The notes under the pieces are model-generated. The model ran no database searches. It was not told the origin of the DNA and worked only from the letters and a program-made list of their open reading frames with translations. The position numbers and the translations under genes were made by a program. From Bacteroidia bacterium (lineage in GTDB: Bacteria; Bacteroidota; Bacteroidia; J057), in NCBI GenBank assembly GCA_022760475.1, contig JALEFZ010000005.1:62001-126000 (forward strand): a stretch of 64,000 nt of DNA, read 5' to 3'. Below are positions 36,774 through 43,959 of this stretch, piece after piece (the first letter of the stretch is position 1; each line of letters opens with the position of its first letter).

Positions 36774-37019
36774 AACTTCCCCTTACCGTAGCATAAACCT
36801 TCTTAGCAGATATCCCTCCTTAAAAGAATGAGACCGTGGCCGAATAACGAAGGGCCTTAAATACGTTTTTTCTACAAGTATGCAAGTTGTGGGGAGTAGA
36901 TTCTTCGCTGCCTCTCAGAATGACATAGGGTGGCGTAATGGGGTGAGGTGGGGCACCTGGATAGCCACACAGAGAATATCAACAAAAAAAGGAGCTGAAA
37001 ACCAGCTCCCTACTAAAAA
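36774..37019. other. Intergenic region holding a possible dispersed repeat remnant and a minus-strand terminator
   Basis: The stretch around 36825-36940 includes GAATGAGACCGTGG and AGATTCTTCGCTGCCTCTC followed by AGAATGACA. This resembles a non-coding repeat (ATTCTTCGCT...CTCAGAATGAC) that I have seen in many Bacteroidota genomes. No gene is visible. The terminator at 36984-37009 belongs to the SPOR-protein gene. Confidence 0.35.
36984..37009 (-). terminator. Intrinsic terminator of the SPOR gene
   Basis: On the minus strand GGAGCTG pairs with CAGCTCC around GTTTT-like loop bases and is followed by seven T. Confidence 0.9.
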
Positions 37020-37670
37020 TTAATTTCTTTCTCCATTCAGTGGCTTGTTCAGGGTACTATCCACCTTGCTTTTCTCTTCGAAGACATTCCGCCAGTCCGG
37101 GTTGTACTTTGGTACTTTAACCTTTGAGGGGACAATGAACGCCCCTGGAAATGAATTCCTGATTATTTTTTGAAACAGAATGGCATCTTCCCTCTCCATA
37201 AAGTCGCCAATTCGGACGACATAGTTAGGAGCTTTGTACTCCAGGTAAGTAGCATAATCCGGGAAACGAGTAATCAATCCTCCTTTTACATTGAAGGCAC
37301 TTTTTCTATTGTTACCTGCATAAACTTGAATTCTATAGCCCTGCACGTCTACCATTTTGCTTTTAGCGATGCTGTCTCTTCGCAGCCATTCGCTTAACTC
37401 TTCTTCTGCCTGAATGTGTAGAGAGTTACCGGAAAGAAAGTAAGCCGAAAGGCTGTCAGGGCTTAGGCTGCCCTCTTCCTTCTTTTTAACGATGACATTG
37501 GGTTCAGGGAGTTTGAAATCTACACGGTCTCTGAAAATTTCTACATTTTCATTTTCGTACTTGTAGTACACCGCTTTGCCTTTGGGATCAGTTTTCTGTC
37601 CAAAAACAGGGGAAGCCATCATCAATGTGGCTGCAAAGCACAGAATCAGGTTTAAGGCTTTATTTATCAT
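37020..37670 (-). CDS. Secreted SPOR-domain protein
   Basis: 216 residues. A signal peptide ends near residue 25 (SPVFGQ). The C-terminal SPOR domain (about 112-200) shows VQGYRIQVYAGNNRKSAFNVK, YVVRIGDFMEREDAILFQKIIR and FPGAFIVPSKVKVP; SPOR domains bind glycan strands lacking stem peptides, usually at the septum. The middle is a coiled or linker segment. It may work in cell division or envelope remodelling. Convergent with the antiporter gene. Confidence 0.85.
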   Translation of the reverse strand: MINKALNLILCFAATLMMASPVFGQKTDPKGKAVYYKYENENVEIFRDRVDFKLPEPNVIVKKKEEGSLSPDSLSAYFLSGNSLHIQAEEELSEWLRRDSIAKSKMVDVQGYRIQVYAGNNRKSAFNVKGGLITRFPDYATYLEYKAPNYVVRIGDFMEREDAILFQKIIRNSFPGAFIVPSKVKVPKYNPDWRNVFEEKSKVDSTLNKPLNGERN

Positions 37671-37775
37671 TTGTGTGGAAATAATTCAAAAGTTAGGACT
37701 GGAAATTTACTCAAAAGATACATTTGATCCTGAGCAGAATTTCTGCGGCAATTTCGAAATTTTCACTAAACATAC

Positions 37776-38633
37776 CTAACGGATAAGGGTAAGGGTGAGT
37801 TGTTTGGAGAGGGATTCTCCGGATTCCGTGATGGCATTAACCCTGCATGAGTACACCCCTTCTGGAGTTTCTTCTCCAAAAATATCGACTCCATCCCAAA
37901 CAAAATCAGGATTTTCAGTCTCATATATCAGTTCTCCTTGCCTATTGTAAATCTTCATGACGAAGGATTTCAATTCATAATGGGAAATCTTGAATAAATC
38001 ATTGAATCCATCTCCATTTGGAGAGAAGGCAGAGGGGAAATCAAGGTAAGGAGGGCGTTTTATCTCAATTTTCTTTTCCAATTGAAATACGCAGCCATTG
38101 AGGGTGGTTATTTCTACTCCCAATTCATACTTACCTGCCTTTTTGAAATTTCTGCTTGGCACAGCTAATGTATCCTGGCCCCGTTCTCCAAAGTTCCAGA
38201 TAAATGTCTTTATAGAATCATATTTATTTACCAGGAATTGGATCTCCTGATCTGGATTGTCAACTTCCTCTGGCAAGCTCATGATGTAATAACGGGATGA
38301 CTGCTCAACAGTAGCCGTAAGGAAAACAGTTCTTAATTCTCCTTTCCTTTTGGTCTTGTAGGTAGCTTTGAAGGTTTTTGATTTCTGTAAAGGCCTCGTT
38401 TTGAGCGTGTCTCCCATATGGATGACCTTGCCCTCGTCCATCCATTGGACTATGCCGTTAGAGCCAGCATCTATGATGAGGGTGGCAGACTCTCCTGGAC
38501 AAATGGTATCCTCGACAAAGGTAACTGAAAACAGAGTAGCAGGTACATCATCTACTATTGTTTTCTCTATTGATTTTGAATAGGAAAAATTTAGGGATAT
38601 AAGCAGAAGAATTACCAGACTCCTTGTTGTCAA
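37776..38633 (-). CDS. Secreted protein with PKD-like domain and T9SS type B sorting domain (CHU_C)
   Basis: 285 residues. A signal peptide (1-20) is followed by two Ig/PKD-like beta domains; the second has FIWNFGERGQDTLAVPSRNF and the PKD-like AGKYELGVEI. The final 85 residues are the gliding-motility-associated type B sorting domain (FPSAFSPNGDGFNDLFKI to LTLIR), recognised by the T9SS but usually not cleaved in the same way as type A. No repetitive adhesin region, so it is probably a short surface protein. It lies upstream of the SPOR gene on the same strand, 105 bp apart. Confidence 0.87.
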   Translation of the reverse strand: MTTRSLVILLLISLNFSYSKSIEKTIVDDVPATLFSVTFVEDTICPGESATLIIDAGSNGIVQWMDEGKVIHMGDTLKTRPLQKSKTFKATYKTKRKGELRTVFLTATVEQSSRYYIMSLPEEVDNPDQEIQFLVNKYDSIKTFIWNFGERGQDTLAVPSRNFKKAGKYELGVEITTLNGCVFQLEKKIEIKRPPYLDFPSAFSPNGDGFNDLFKISHYELKSFVMKIYNRQGELIYETENPDFVWDGVDIFGEETPEGVYSCRVNAITESGESLSKQLTLTLIR

Positions 38634-38741
38634 GATCAGTTGTAGGTTTGAAAAGTTTAGGGCACTATTTATCTATACTACAATATTCGATTTTCATTGT
38701 AAAGCGTAGTTCCTTTTTAACCTAATGGTAAAAAATCGAGC

Positions 38742-38790
38742 TTAAACGGCCATATTTCTCGTTTAAATCAATTCATTTAGACGTTAAACG
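38742..38790. promoter_or_regulatory. TTAAACG repeats upstream of nuoN
   Basis: TTAAACG (38742-38748), its inverse CGTTTAA (38760-38766) and another TTAAACG (38784-38790) lie between two divergent genes. The first two form an inverted repeat with an 11-bp spacer, and the outer pair are 42 bp apart. Possible regulator sites; weak evidence. Confidence 0.35.
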
Positions 38791-38840
38791 GATTTTTCTT
38801 TCCCTTTTTCTCTAATGGATGCACATATGCAGAAAGCTCT

Positions 38841-38848
38841 TATCTTTG
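38841..38848 (+). promoter_or_regulatory. Putative nuoN -10 box
   Basis: TATCTTTG matches TAnnTTTG, and the chosen nuoN start codon lies only 6 bp downstream, implying a near-leaderless mRNA. No convincing -33 was seen. Confidence 0.45.
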
Positions 38849-38854
38849 CTTCGC

Positions 38855-40330
38855 ATGGATAATAATTGGCTTCCATATCTCACATTTCAACTAGAAAAGC
38901 TCGGAAAACTTGGAGGAGCCCTTTACTTTGAGTGGATTTTACTTGGGTTGATCCTTATTTCATTGATCCAAAGCTGGGCCGGAAAGAAGATTCAAGGATT
39001 GACCAAACCTGTTTTAGTACCCCTGCTCATTGGAAGTGCGGGCTTAGGGTTGATGATTATTTTTGAGTCTGGAGAGGCATTTGGAGGAATGATGATGTTG
39101 GATGAAGTGGGGCATTGGGGGAAAATTATTCTTTTTGTTACCACAGCTTTGGTTTTGCTTGTTCCAAACAAGGAGAAACCGCCTGCTGAGTTCTACCCGC
39201 TTATGCTGGGGGGGGTATTGGGAGCCTCAGTTGCCATCTGCTCACAGAACCTTCTGCTTTCCATCCTTGCCTTAGAACTCCTTAGTCTGGTCTCCTATGT
39301 CATGGTAGCTTTGGAAGAAAGTGATCGAGCCAGCTCAAAATCTGCTCTCCAATATGTACTCTTTGGGCTTTTTTCTTCTGCCATCAGTCTTTATGGCCTC
39401 TCCTGGTTGTATGGATTCACAGGTACATTTGACCTTGCTGATCCTGCTTTCCAGCAAGGGATCAATCAAATGAATATCGACCTGTTATTACTGGTTTTGG
39501 TCATGCTGGTCGGGACTTTCATGTTCAAACTCTCTGCTTTTCCTTTTCACTTTTGGACACCTCAAGTTTATGAAAAGGCTTCTTATACCCTTATTTCCTA
39601 TTTATCCAGCATTCCTAAAATTGCAGGTACACTTGTCTTTTTGAGGCTTTTTTACTTCCTGTCAGAAAGCAGTCATTACAAAGAGTTACAATTGTTGCTG
39701 TTAGTATTTGCCGGCATTTCCATTACATGGGGGAATCTTTCTGCCCTTGTGCAGGAAAACTTTAAGCCTATGATGGCCTTCTCAGGAATTGCTCATGCAG
39801 GTTACCTGTTGATGGGGGTTGCCTGGATGAATGAGTTGGGGCAATCCGCCGTGGTATATTATATCGCTGCTTATGTGATTATGAATTTGGCTGCTATTTT
39901 AGCAGCATCGGTAATGGATGATTCAGACTATTATCCAGACTGGGCAGGTAAATCCGCAAGTCATTTGTTCCCCGCCATCAGCATGGTCATTTGCTTAGTG
40001 GCTTTAACTGGCTTGCCTCCATCCATAGGTTTCATTTCTAAATTGTATCTCATTTCAGCTGGGATTGCTGCTATGGGAACAGAAAATGAAGTCGCCATTA
40101 TCACAATTCTTAGCCTTACGGTGATTAATACACTGATTTCGCTTTTCTTTTATCTCAAGCCGGCTGTCTGGATGTTTCTTAGAAAAGGCCCGGAAAACAC
40201 TGCTACTAACAGGCTATTCAACTGGAAAACAGACTTCATTTTACTGGCTTTAACCATCACCATAGTTGTGTTTGGAGTATATGGATCAGGTCAAATACTG
40301 GATTATATTCAACAGCATTTGTGGAAATAA
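38855..40330 (+). CDS. nuoN: NADH-quinone oxidoreductase subunit N
   Basis: 491 residues from the ATG at 38855, chosen because a -10 box ends six bases before it; an upstream ATG at 38819 adds 12 residues that do not look like NuoN. About 13-14 membrane helices. NuoN signatures: Glu141 in LALELLSLVSYV, Lys225 in FKLSAFPFHFWTPQVYE, and Lys255 in SIPKIAG. The family usually reads TPDVYEG; here it is TPQVYEK. It is an antiporter-like proton-pumping subunit of complex I. No other nuo gene is next to it; nuoM is 21 kb away. Confidence 0.92.
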   Translation: MDNNWLPYLTFQLEKLGKLGGALYFEWILLGLILISLIQSWAGKKIQGLTKPVLVPLLIGSAGLGLMIIFESGEAFGGMMMLDEVGHWGKIILFVTTALVLLVPNKEKPPAEFYPLMLGGVLGASVAICSQNLLLSILALELLSLVSYVMVALEESDRASSKSALQYVLFGLFSSAISLYGLSWLYGFTGTFDLADPAFQQGINQMNIDLLLLVLVMLVGTFMFKLSAFPFHFWTPQVYEKASYTLISYLSSIPKIAGTLVFLRLFYFLSESSHYKELQLLLLVFAGISITWGNLSALVQENFKPMMAFSGIAHAGYLLMGVAWMNELGQSAVVYYIAAYVIMNLAAILAASVMDDSDYYPDWAGKSASHLFPAISMVICLVALTGLPPSIGFISKLYLISAGIAAMGTENEVAIITILSLTVINTLISLFFYLKPAVWMFLRKGPENTATNRLFNWKTDFILLALTITIVVFGVYGSGQILDYIQQHLWK

Positions 40331-40431
40331 TTGTAGTCAATACTCTAATAGGTAATGGGTCATAATCGGGAAAATTGACCCTATTTACCCACCTTATTAT
40401 GCTCTTGTATAAAAATGACGAGAAAAAGTAT

Positions 40432-40439
40432 TAATTTTG
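40432..40439 (+). promoter_or_regulatory. Putative -10 box of the PstS-like gene
   Basis: TAATTTTG followed by CAG matches the Bacteroidota -10 consensus and resembles the scpB promoter. The TTG 24 bp upstream (40405-40407) is slightly too far for an ideal -33. Confidence 0.55.
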
Positions 40440-40465
40440 CAGCCGACCTATTTTCTAGCTTAATT

Positions 40466-41542
40466 ATGAAGGGGAGGATGTTCATCTTAGGGATTGTTGT
40501 GCTTGCATGCTTTTTTTCATGCAAAGCAGACAAAGATCATGCATCTAACTCAAGCAAAAATCAGGATCAGGTTAGCGTTTTGGACTCCACTGTAACTTCA
40601 TCAGGTAAAAAACGTCAAAAAGTAGACGAAAGCACTTCATCTGGTGAAATATACATAACAGTAGATGATGCGCTTAAACCTCTGGTAGAAGCCGAAATAA
40701 ACTCATTCATGGGTTTGTACAGAGAGGCAACCATCCATCCCATATACCTACCTGGCGAGGAAGCCATTTCACAAATGCTCAATTCAGATAGCATTAGGCT
40801 AGCCATCGCCACCAGAAAACTAACCGACGAGGAAGAGGCTGTTTTGGAGAGTCAGCATACTTTTTCTGATTATACAACTATCGGAAAGGATGCACTGGCC
40901 TTTATGGCCCAAAAGGAAAATTCATTGGACACCCTCAGGAGGTCTGATTTACTTAAGATTTTGTCAGGAGAGTCTATTTCCTGGAAACAGATAAATCCTG
41001 CTTCGAATTTAGATGAGGTAAAACTTGTCTTCGATAACCGTTATTCGAGTGGAATTCGCTTTTTACAGGATAGTTTGATGAATGGGGAAGTAATAAAAGG
41101 GGACAACTTTTTTGCACTTTCAAATTCAAGGGAAGTTTTGGACTATGTAAGGGAGCATCCGGAATCTATCGGAGTGATTGGGTTTTCCTGGATAAGTGAC
41201 TGGGATGAGGCTGAGGTAAGGGAATTGAGAAAGGGAACCAAAATACTGGCAATAGAGGGAGTGAAAAATGATACCCTTTGTCCATACCAGGCGACATCAT
41301 TTAAGCCTTATCAGACTTATCTTACAACAGATTGTTATCCTCTTCTTAGGGAGATTTATACCATAAGAAGAGAAGTAAGGTTGGGACTTGGAACGGGCTT
41401 TATCGCATATCTGGCTGGACCTCGAGGGCAAAGAGTCATGCATAAGCATGGCGTTGCTGCTATAAAGGGGATTCCCAGGCAGGTGAAGTTTCCTCCAAAA
41501 GAGGGGGCAAGGGAGCCTTCTGAAAAAAAGAAGGCCAAATGA
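40466..41542 (+). CDS. PstS-like substrate-binding lipoprotein
   Basis: 358 residues from the ATG at 40466, which gives a lipoprotein signal (VLACFFSC, lipid at Cys18). The rest resembles phosphate ABC-transporter binding proteins: GEIYITVDDALKPLVEAEINSFMGLY, SDSIRLAIATRKLTDEE, DALAFMAQKENSLDTLRRSDLLKILSGE and FDNRYSSGIRFLQDS. Transporter genes pstCAB are absent. In other Bacteroidota such proteins lie between ExbB/D-TonB genes and a TPR protein; here only the TPR partner follows (100 bp). It may recruit a ligand at the inner-membrane surface; phosphate binding is not proven. Confidence 0.75.
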   Translation: MKGRMFILGIVVLACFFSCKADKDHASNSSKNQDQVSVLDSTVTSSGKKRQKVDESTSSGEIYITVDDALKPLVEAEINSFMGLYREATIHPIYLPGEEAISQMLNSDSIRLAIATRKLTDEEEAVLESQHTFSDYTTIGKDALAFMAQKENSLDTLRRSDLLKILSGESISWKQINPASNLDEVKLVFDNRYSSGIRFLQDSLMNGEVIKGDNFFALSNSREVLDYVREHPESIGVIGFSWISDWDEAEVRELRKGTKILAIEGVKNDTLCPYQATSFKPYQTYLTTDCYPLLREIYTIRREVRLGLGTGFIAYLAGPRGQRVMHKHGVAAIKGIPRQVKFPPKEGAREPSEKKKAK

Positions 41543-41642
41543 GAAAAAAATAATTTTTATCAATTAGCAATTGACAACTTCCTGGGGTGATCTCAGCAGT
41601 TGTTAACCTTTTTCTTGCTAGAACTATAAACCGCTTAAGACT

Positions 41643-43574
41643 ATGTTGAAACGTGTTTTAATCTTAGGATTAGTCCTATTTGCTTCAAGCTTTGCAGTAG
41701 CTCAGGAGGATCTTTCCCCTGTTGTAGACCTGATTGTAAAAGAGAAGTATGGTGAGGCCAGGACATTACTTGACGGCTACACCAAAGCTGAGAAAGCTCC
41801 CAAGAATATCGATGAGGTATATTATTGGCTCGGAAAGATCGAATATATAAACGACAACTATAAGGATGCAGAGAAGTATTTCCAGAAGGGAATTGAGGAG
41901 AAAGGAAAAAGCCTTATGAACTATGCTGGTCTCGCCAGAATCCGCATCAAAGAAAACAACCTTTCAGGTGCCAATGAACTGCTCGTAAAAGCAGCTGACA
42001 TGGACAGAGGAAAGGTAAGAGAATATTCTTTTCAGCGTGCAGAAGCTCTCCTGGAAGGAACACCTGACATGGTAGCTGATGCCAAGGTAATCATCTACAG
42101 CCTTAGAGAAGGAGACGATGAAGACCCTCGTCCGAATATTTATCTGGGAACTTTTTATGTAAAGCAAGGAGTAAAAGAGCTTGCATACGAAGAATTGGAA
42201 AAGGCCATTGTAAAAAAGCCTGAATACGTTCCTGCCTATGTTTACCTGGCAGAATTGAAGTATGAGGACGGAATTGAATCAAAAAGTGCAGCGGACTTCA
42301 ACAAAGGTCTTGAGTATGCCAACAAGGCAATCGAACTTGACCCCAAATATGCTTCTGCTTACCGTATCCGTGCAGAGCTTTACCTTCTTGCCAAGCGTTT
42401 TGATCAAGCTCGTAAGGACATGGAGAAATACGTTTCTGAGACTCAGGGAGACCTGAACGCTCGTGTACGTTATGCTTCTTTCCTTTACTTGGCTGGAGAC
42501 TATGACAAATCTGTAGAGGAGTTGAATAAAATTGAGGCTGCAGGTTTGAAAAATAATGTAATGCGCCGTGTCAAAGGTCTATCTCTGGTTGAGCTAGGAG
42601 ACCTGGATGGAGCGGAAGCTTCAATGAAAGAATACTTTGACAACATCAAGGAAGAGTTCACCATTTACCAAGACTACAAATTGATGGGAGACATTTACCG
42701 TCTGAGAGGTGCAATGAACGGAGACTTTGCCAAGTCTGATGAGTATTATAAGAAGATGGTTGAGAAGAACGATGAGAAAACATCCTTCTTCCTGGAATTC
42801 GCAAAGGATTACAATAAGATGGCGAAAACCAAACTGGGTGAATCCAAGAAGTTGCGTGGAGAAGCGAGGGCAGCCGGTAAGGAAGCTCAAGCTGTATACC
42901 AGAAGCAGCAAGCTGCATTTGCTGAGTACAAATCTGCAGCTGCAGAAGGAAATGCTGAGGTTGCAAATGCAAAAGCTGCAGAGGTAGAGCAATTCAAAAA
43001 GGAAATCGCAGATTTGCAATCCAAGGCAAAAGCTCTTCAGGCACAATCAGCGAAGATTAAGGCTGAAGCTACTCCATTCTACATTCCTGAAGCTCATTAC
43101 CGTCAGTTAGATGTAGAATATACCGAAGGTGAAAGTTACAAGAAGTTCTTCGATTGGGCTTTGGCATTGTATAACTCAGGTATGGACTATTACGAAACTG
43201 CAAATGAGAAATTCAAGAAGTGTAGTGAACTGTCCACCAAGCCTGTAAATCCATATAACTACCGCCTACAGATTGCCCGTAAGTTTGAGCAAGCTGATAC
43301 TTCTTCAACTGAGTGGTTGATGGCTGTTCCTGCAGAAGAATTTGTCCAGTCTCGTGAAGGAAAGGATGTATCCGAGATGAGCTCAGGTGAGAAGAAATTC
43401 CTGATCGCTTGTTATGGTATCCTCGTATCCAAGGCCTTCAACCCTAAAGCATTGCCTGCACCTACACAGGATCAGGTAGACTGTACCGCTGCTGCTCCAA
43501 TTGCAGAGAAACTTATTGGTATCGATCCAAATAACGCCACGGCAAAAGGAATTTTGGATTTCTGTAACAACTAA
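41643..43574 (+). CDS. Secreted tetratricopeptide-repeat protein
   Basis: 643 residues. A signal peptide (1-20) is followed by about eight TPR-like helical pairs to residue 370 (for example YYWLGKIEYINDNYKDAEKYFQKGIEE and YVYLAELKYEDGIESKSAADFNKGLEYANKAIEL). A long Ala/Lys/Glu coiled coil at about 400-480 (EARAAGKEAQAVYQKQQAAF, AAEVEQFKKEIADL) precedes a C-terminal TPR block. It probably scaffolds a protein complex in the periplasm. It follows the PstS-like lipoprotein gene by 100 bp and ends with a strong terminator, so the two likely form one unit. Confidence 0.85.
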   Translation: MLKRVLILGLVLFASSFAVAQEDLSPVVDLIVKEKYGEARTLLDGYTKAEKAPKNIDEVYYWLGKIEYINDNYKDAEKYFQKGIEEKGKSLMNYAGLARIRIKENNLSGANELLVKAADMDRGKVREYSFQRAEALLEGTPDMVADAKVIIYSLREGDDEDPRPNIYLGTFYVKQGVKELAYEELEKAIVKKPEYVPAYVYLAELKYEDGIESKSAADFNKGLEYANKAIELDPKYASAYRIRAELYLLAKRFDQARKDMEKYVSETQGDLNARVRYASFLYLAGDYDKSVEELNKIEAAGLKNNVMRRVKGLSLVELGDLDGAEASMKEYFDNIKEEFTIYQDYKLMGDIYRLRGAMNGDFAKSDEYYKKMVEKNDEKTSFFLEFAKDYNKMAKTKLGESKKLRGEARAAGKEAQAVYQKQQAAFAEYKSAAAEGNAEVANAKAAEVEQFKKEIADLQSKAKALQAQSAKIKAEATPFYIPEAHYRQLDVEYTEGESYKKFFDWALALYNSGMDYYETANEKFKKCSELSTKPVNPYNYRLQIARKFEQADTSSTEWLMAVPAEEFVQSREGKDVSEMSSGEKKFLIACYGILVSKAFNPKALPAPTQDQVDCTAAAPIAEKLIGIDPNNATAKGILDFCNN

Positions 43575-43598
43575 TCCCAAAGGACATAGAAAAAGGTT

Positions 43599-43628
43599 AA
43601 AGCCGAACCCAGCCGGGTTCGGCTTTTT
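43599..43628 (+). terminator. Strong intrinsic terminator
   Basis: AAAGCCGAACCC pairs perfectly with GGGTTCGGCTTT around AGCC, then T. It ends the PstS-like/TPR unit. Confidence 0.92.
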
Positions 43629-43900
43629 GTATTTGTTGTTTGGACAACCAATTTAACATAAGGCCTAGAAGCCAATGAATGAACTGTTAGCTAATGCATA
43701 CCAAGGCTTTTCTATCTTTAGAGAAGTGTATAGGTATATACCTAAAATTTCTTCTGTCTCCTTCCTCATTTGAAAACTCGAAACCCCACTCCAAGCTATG
43801 TCTAACAGTTTCTTGAGTAAGATCCTGGGACTTATTTTGAGGAGCGGAATAGGAGCCAACCAATACCAGGCACTGTCATCGATATCAAAGATATGGACAA

Positions 43901-43929
43901 GAAAAAAGGCCATCCACTTAGGACAGCCT
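43901..43929 (-). terminator. Intrinsic terminator of dsbD
   Basis: On the minus strand AGGCTGTCC pairs with GGATGGCCT (two G-U wobbles) around a 5-nt loop, followed by six T. Confidence 0.88.
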
Positions 43930-43959
43930 CTTTAAATATTCTAATAGTAATGGGATTCT

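Larger units (their letters stand above)
43575..43959. other. 385-bp convergent intergenic region
   Basis: It is bounded by the TPR-gene terminator and the dsbD terminator. The frame at 43665-43913 (minus) begins inside the dsbD terminator stem and shows no family, so it is not counted as a gene. Confidence 0.5.

Noticed and set aside
42621..43046. 141-residue minus-strand frame within the TPR gene
   Set aside because: Cys/Leu-rich antisense shadow of the Ala/Lys coiled-coil region, with no independent support.
43665..43913. 82-residue minus-strand frame between the TPR gene and dsbD
   Set aside because: Its first codons come from the dsbD terminator hairpin, it has no recognisable family, and no promoter is possible in that position.
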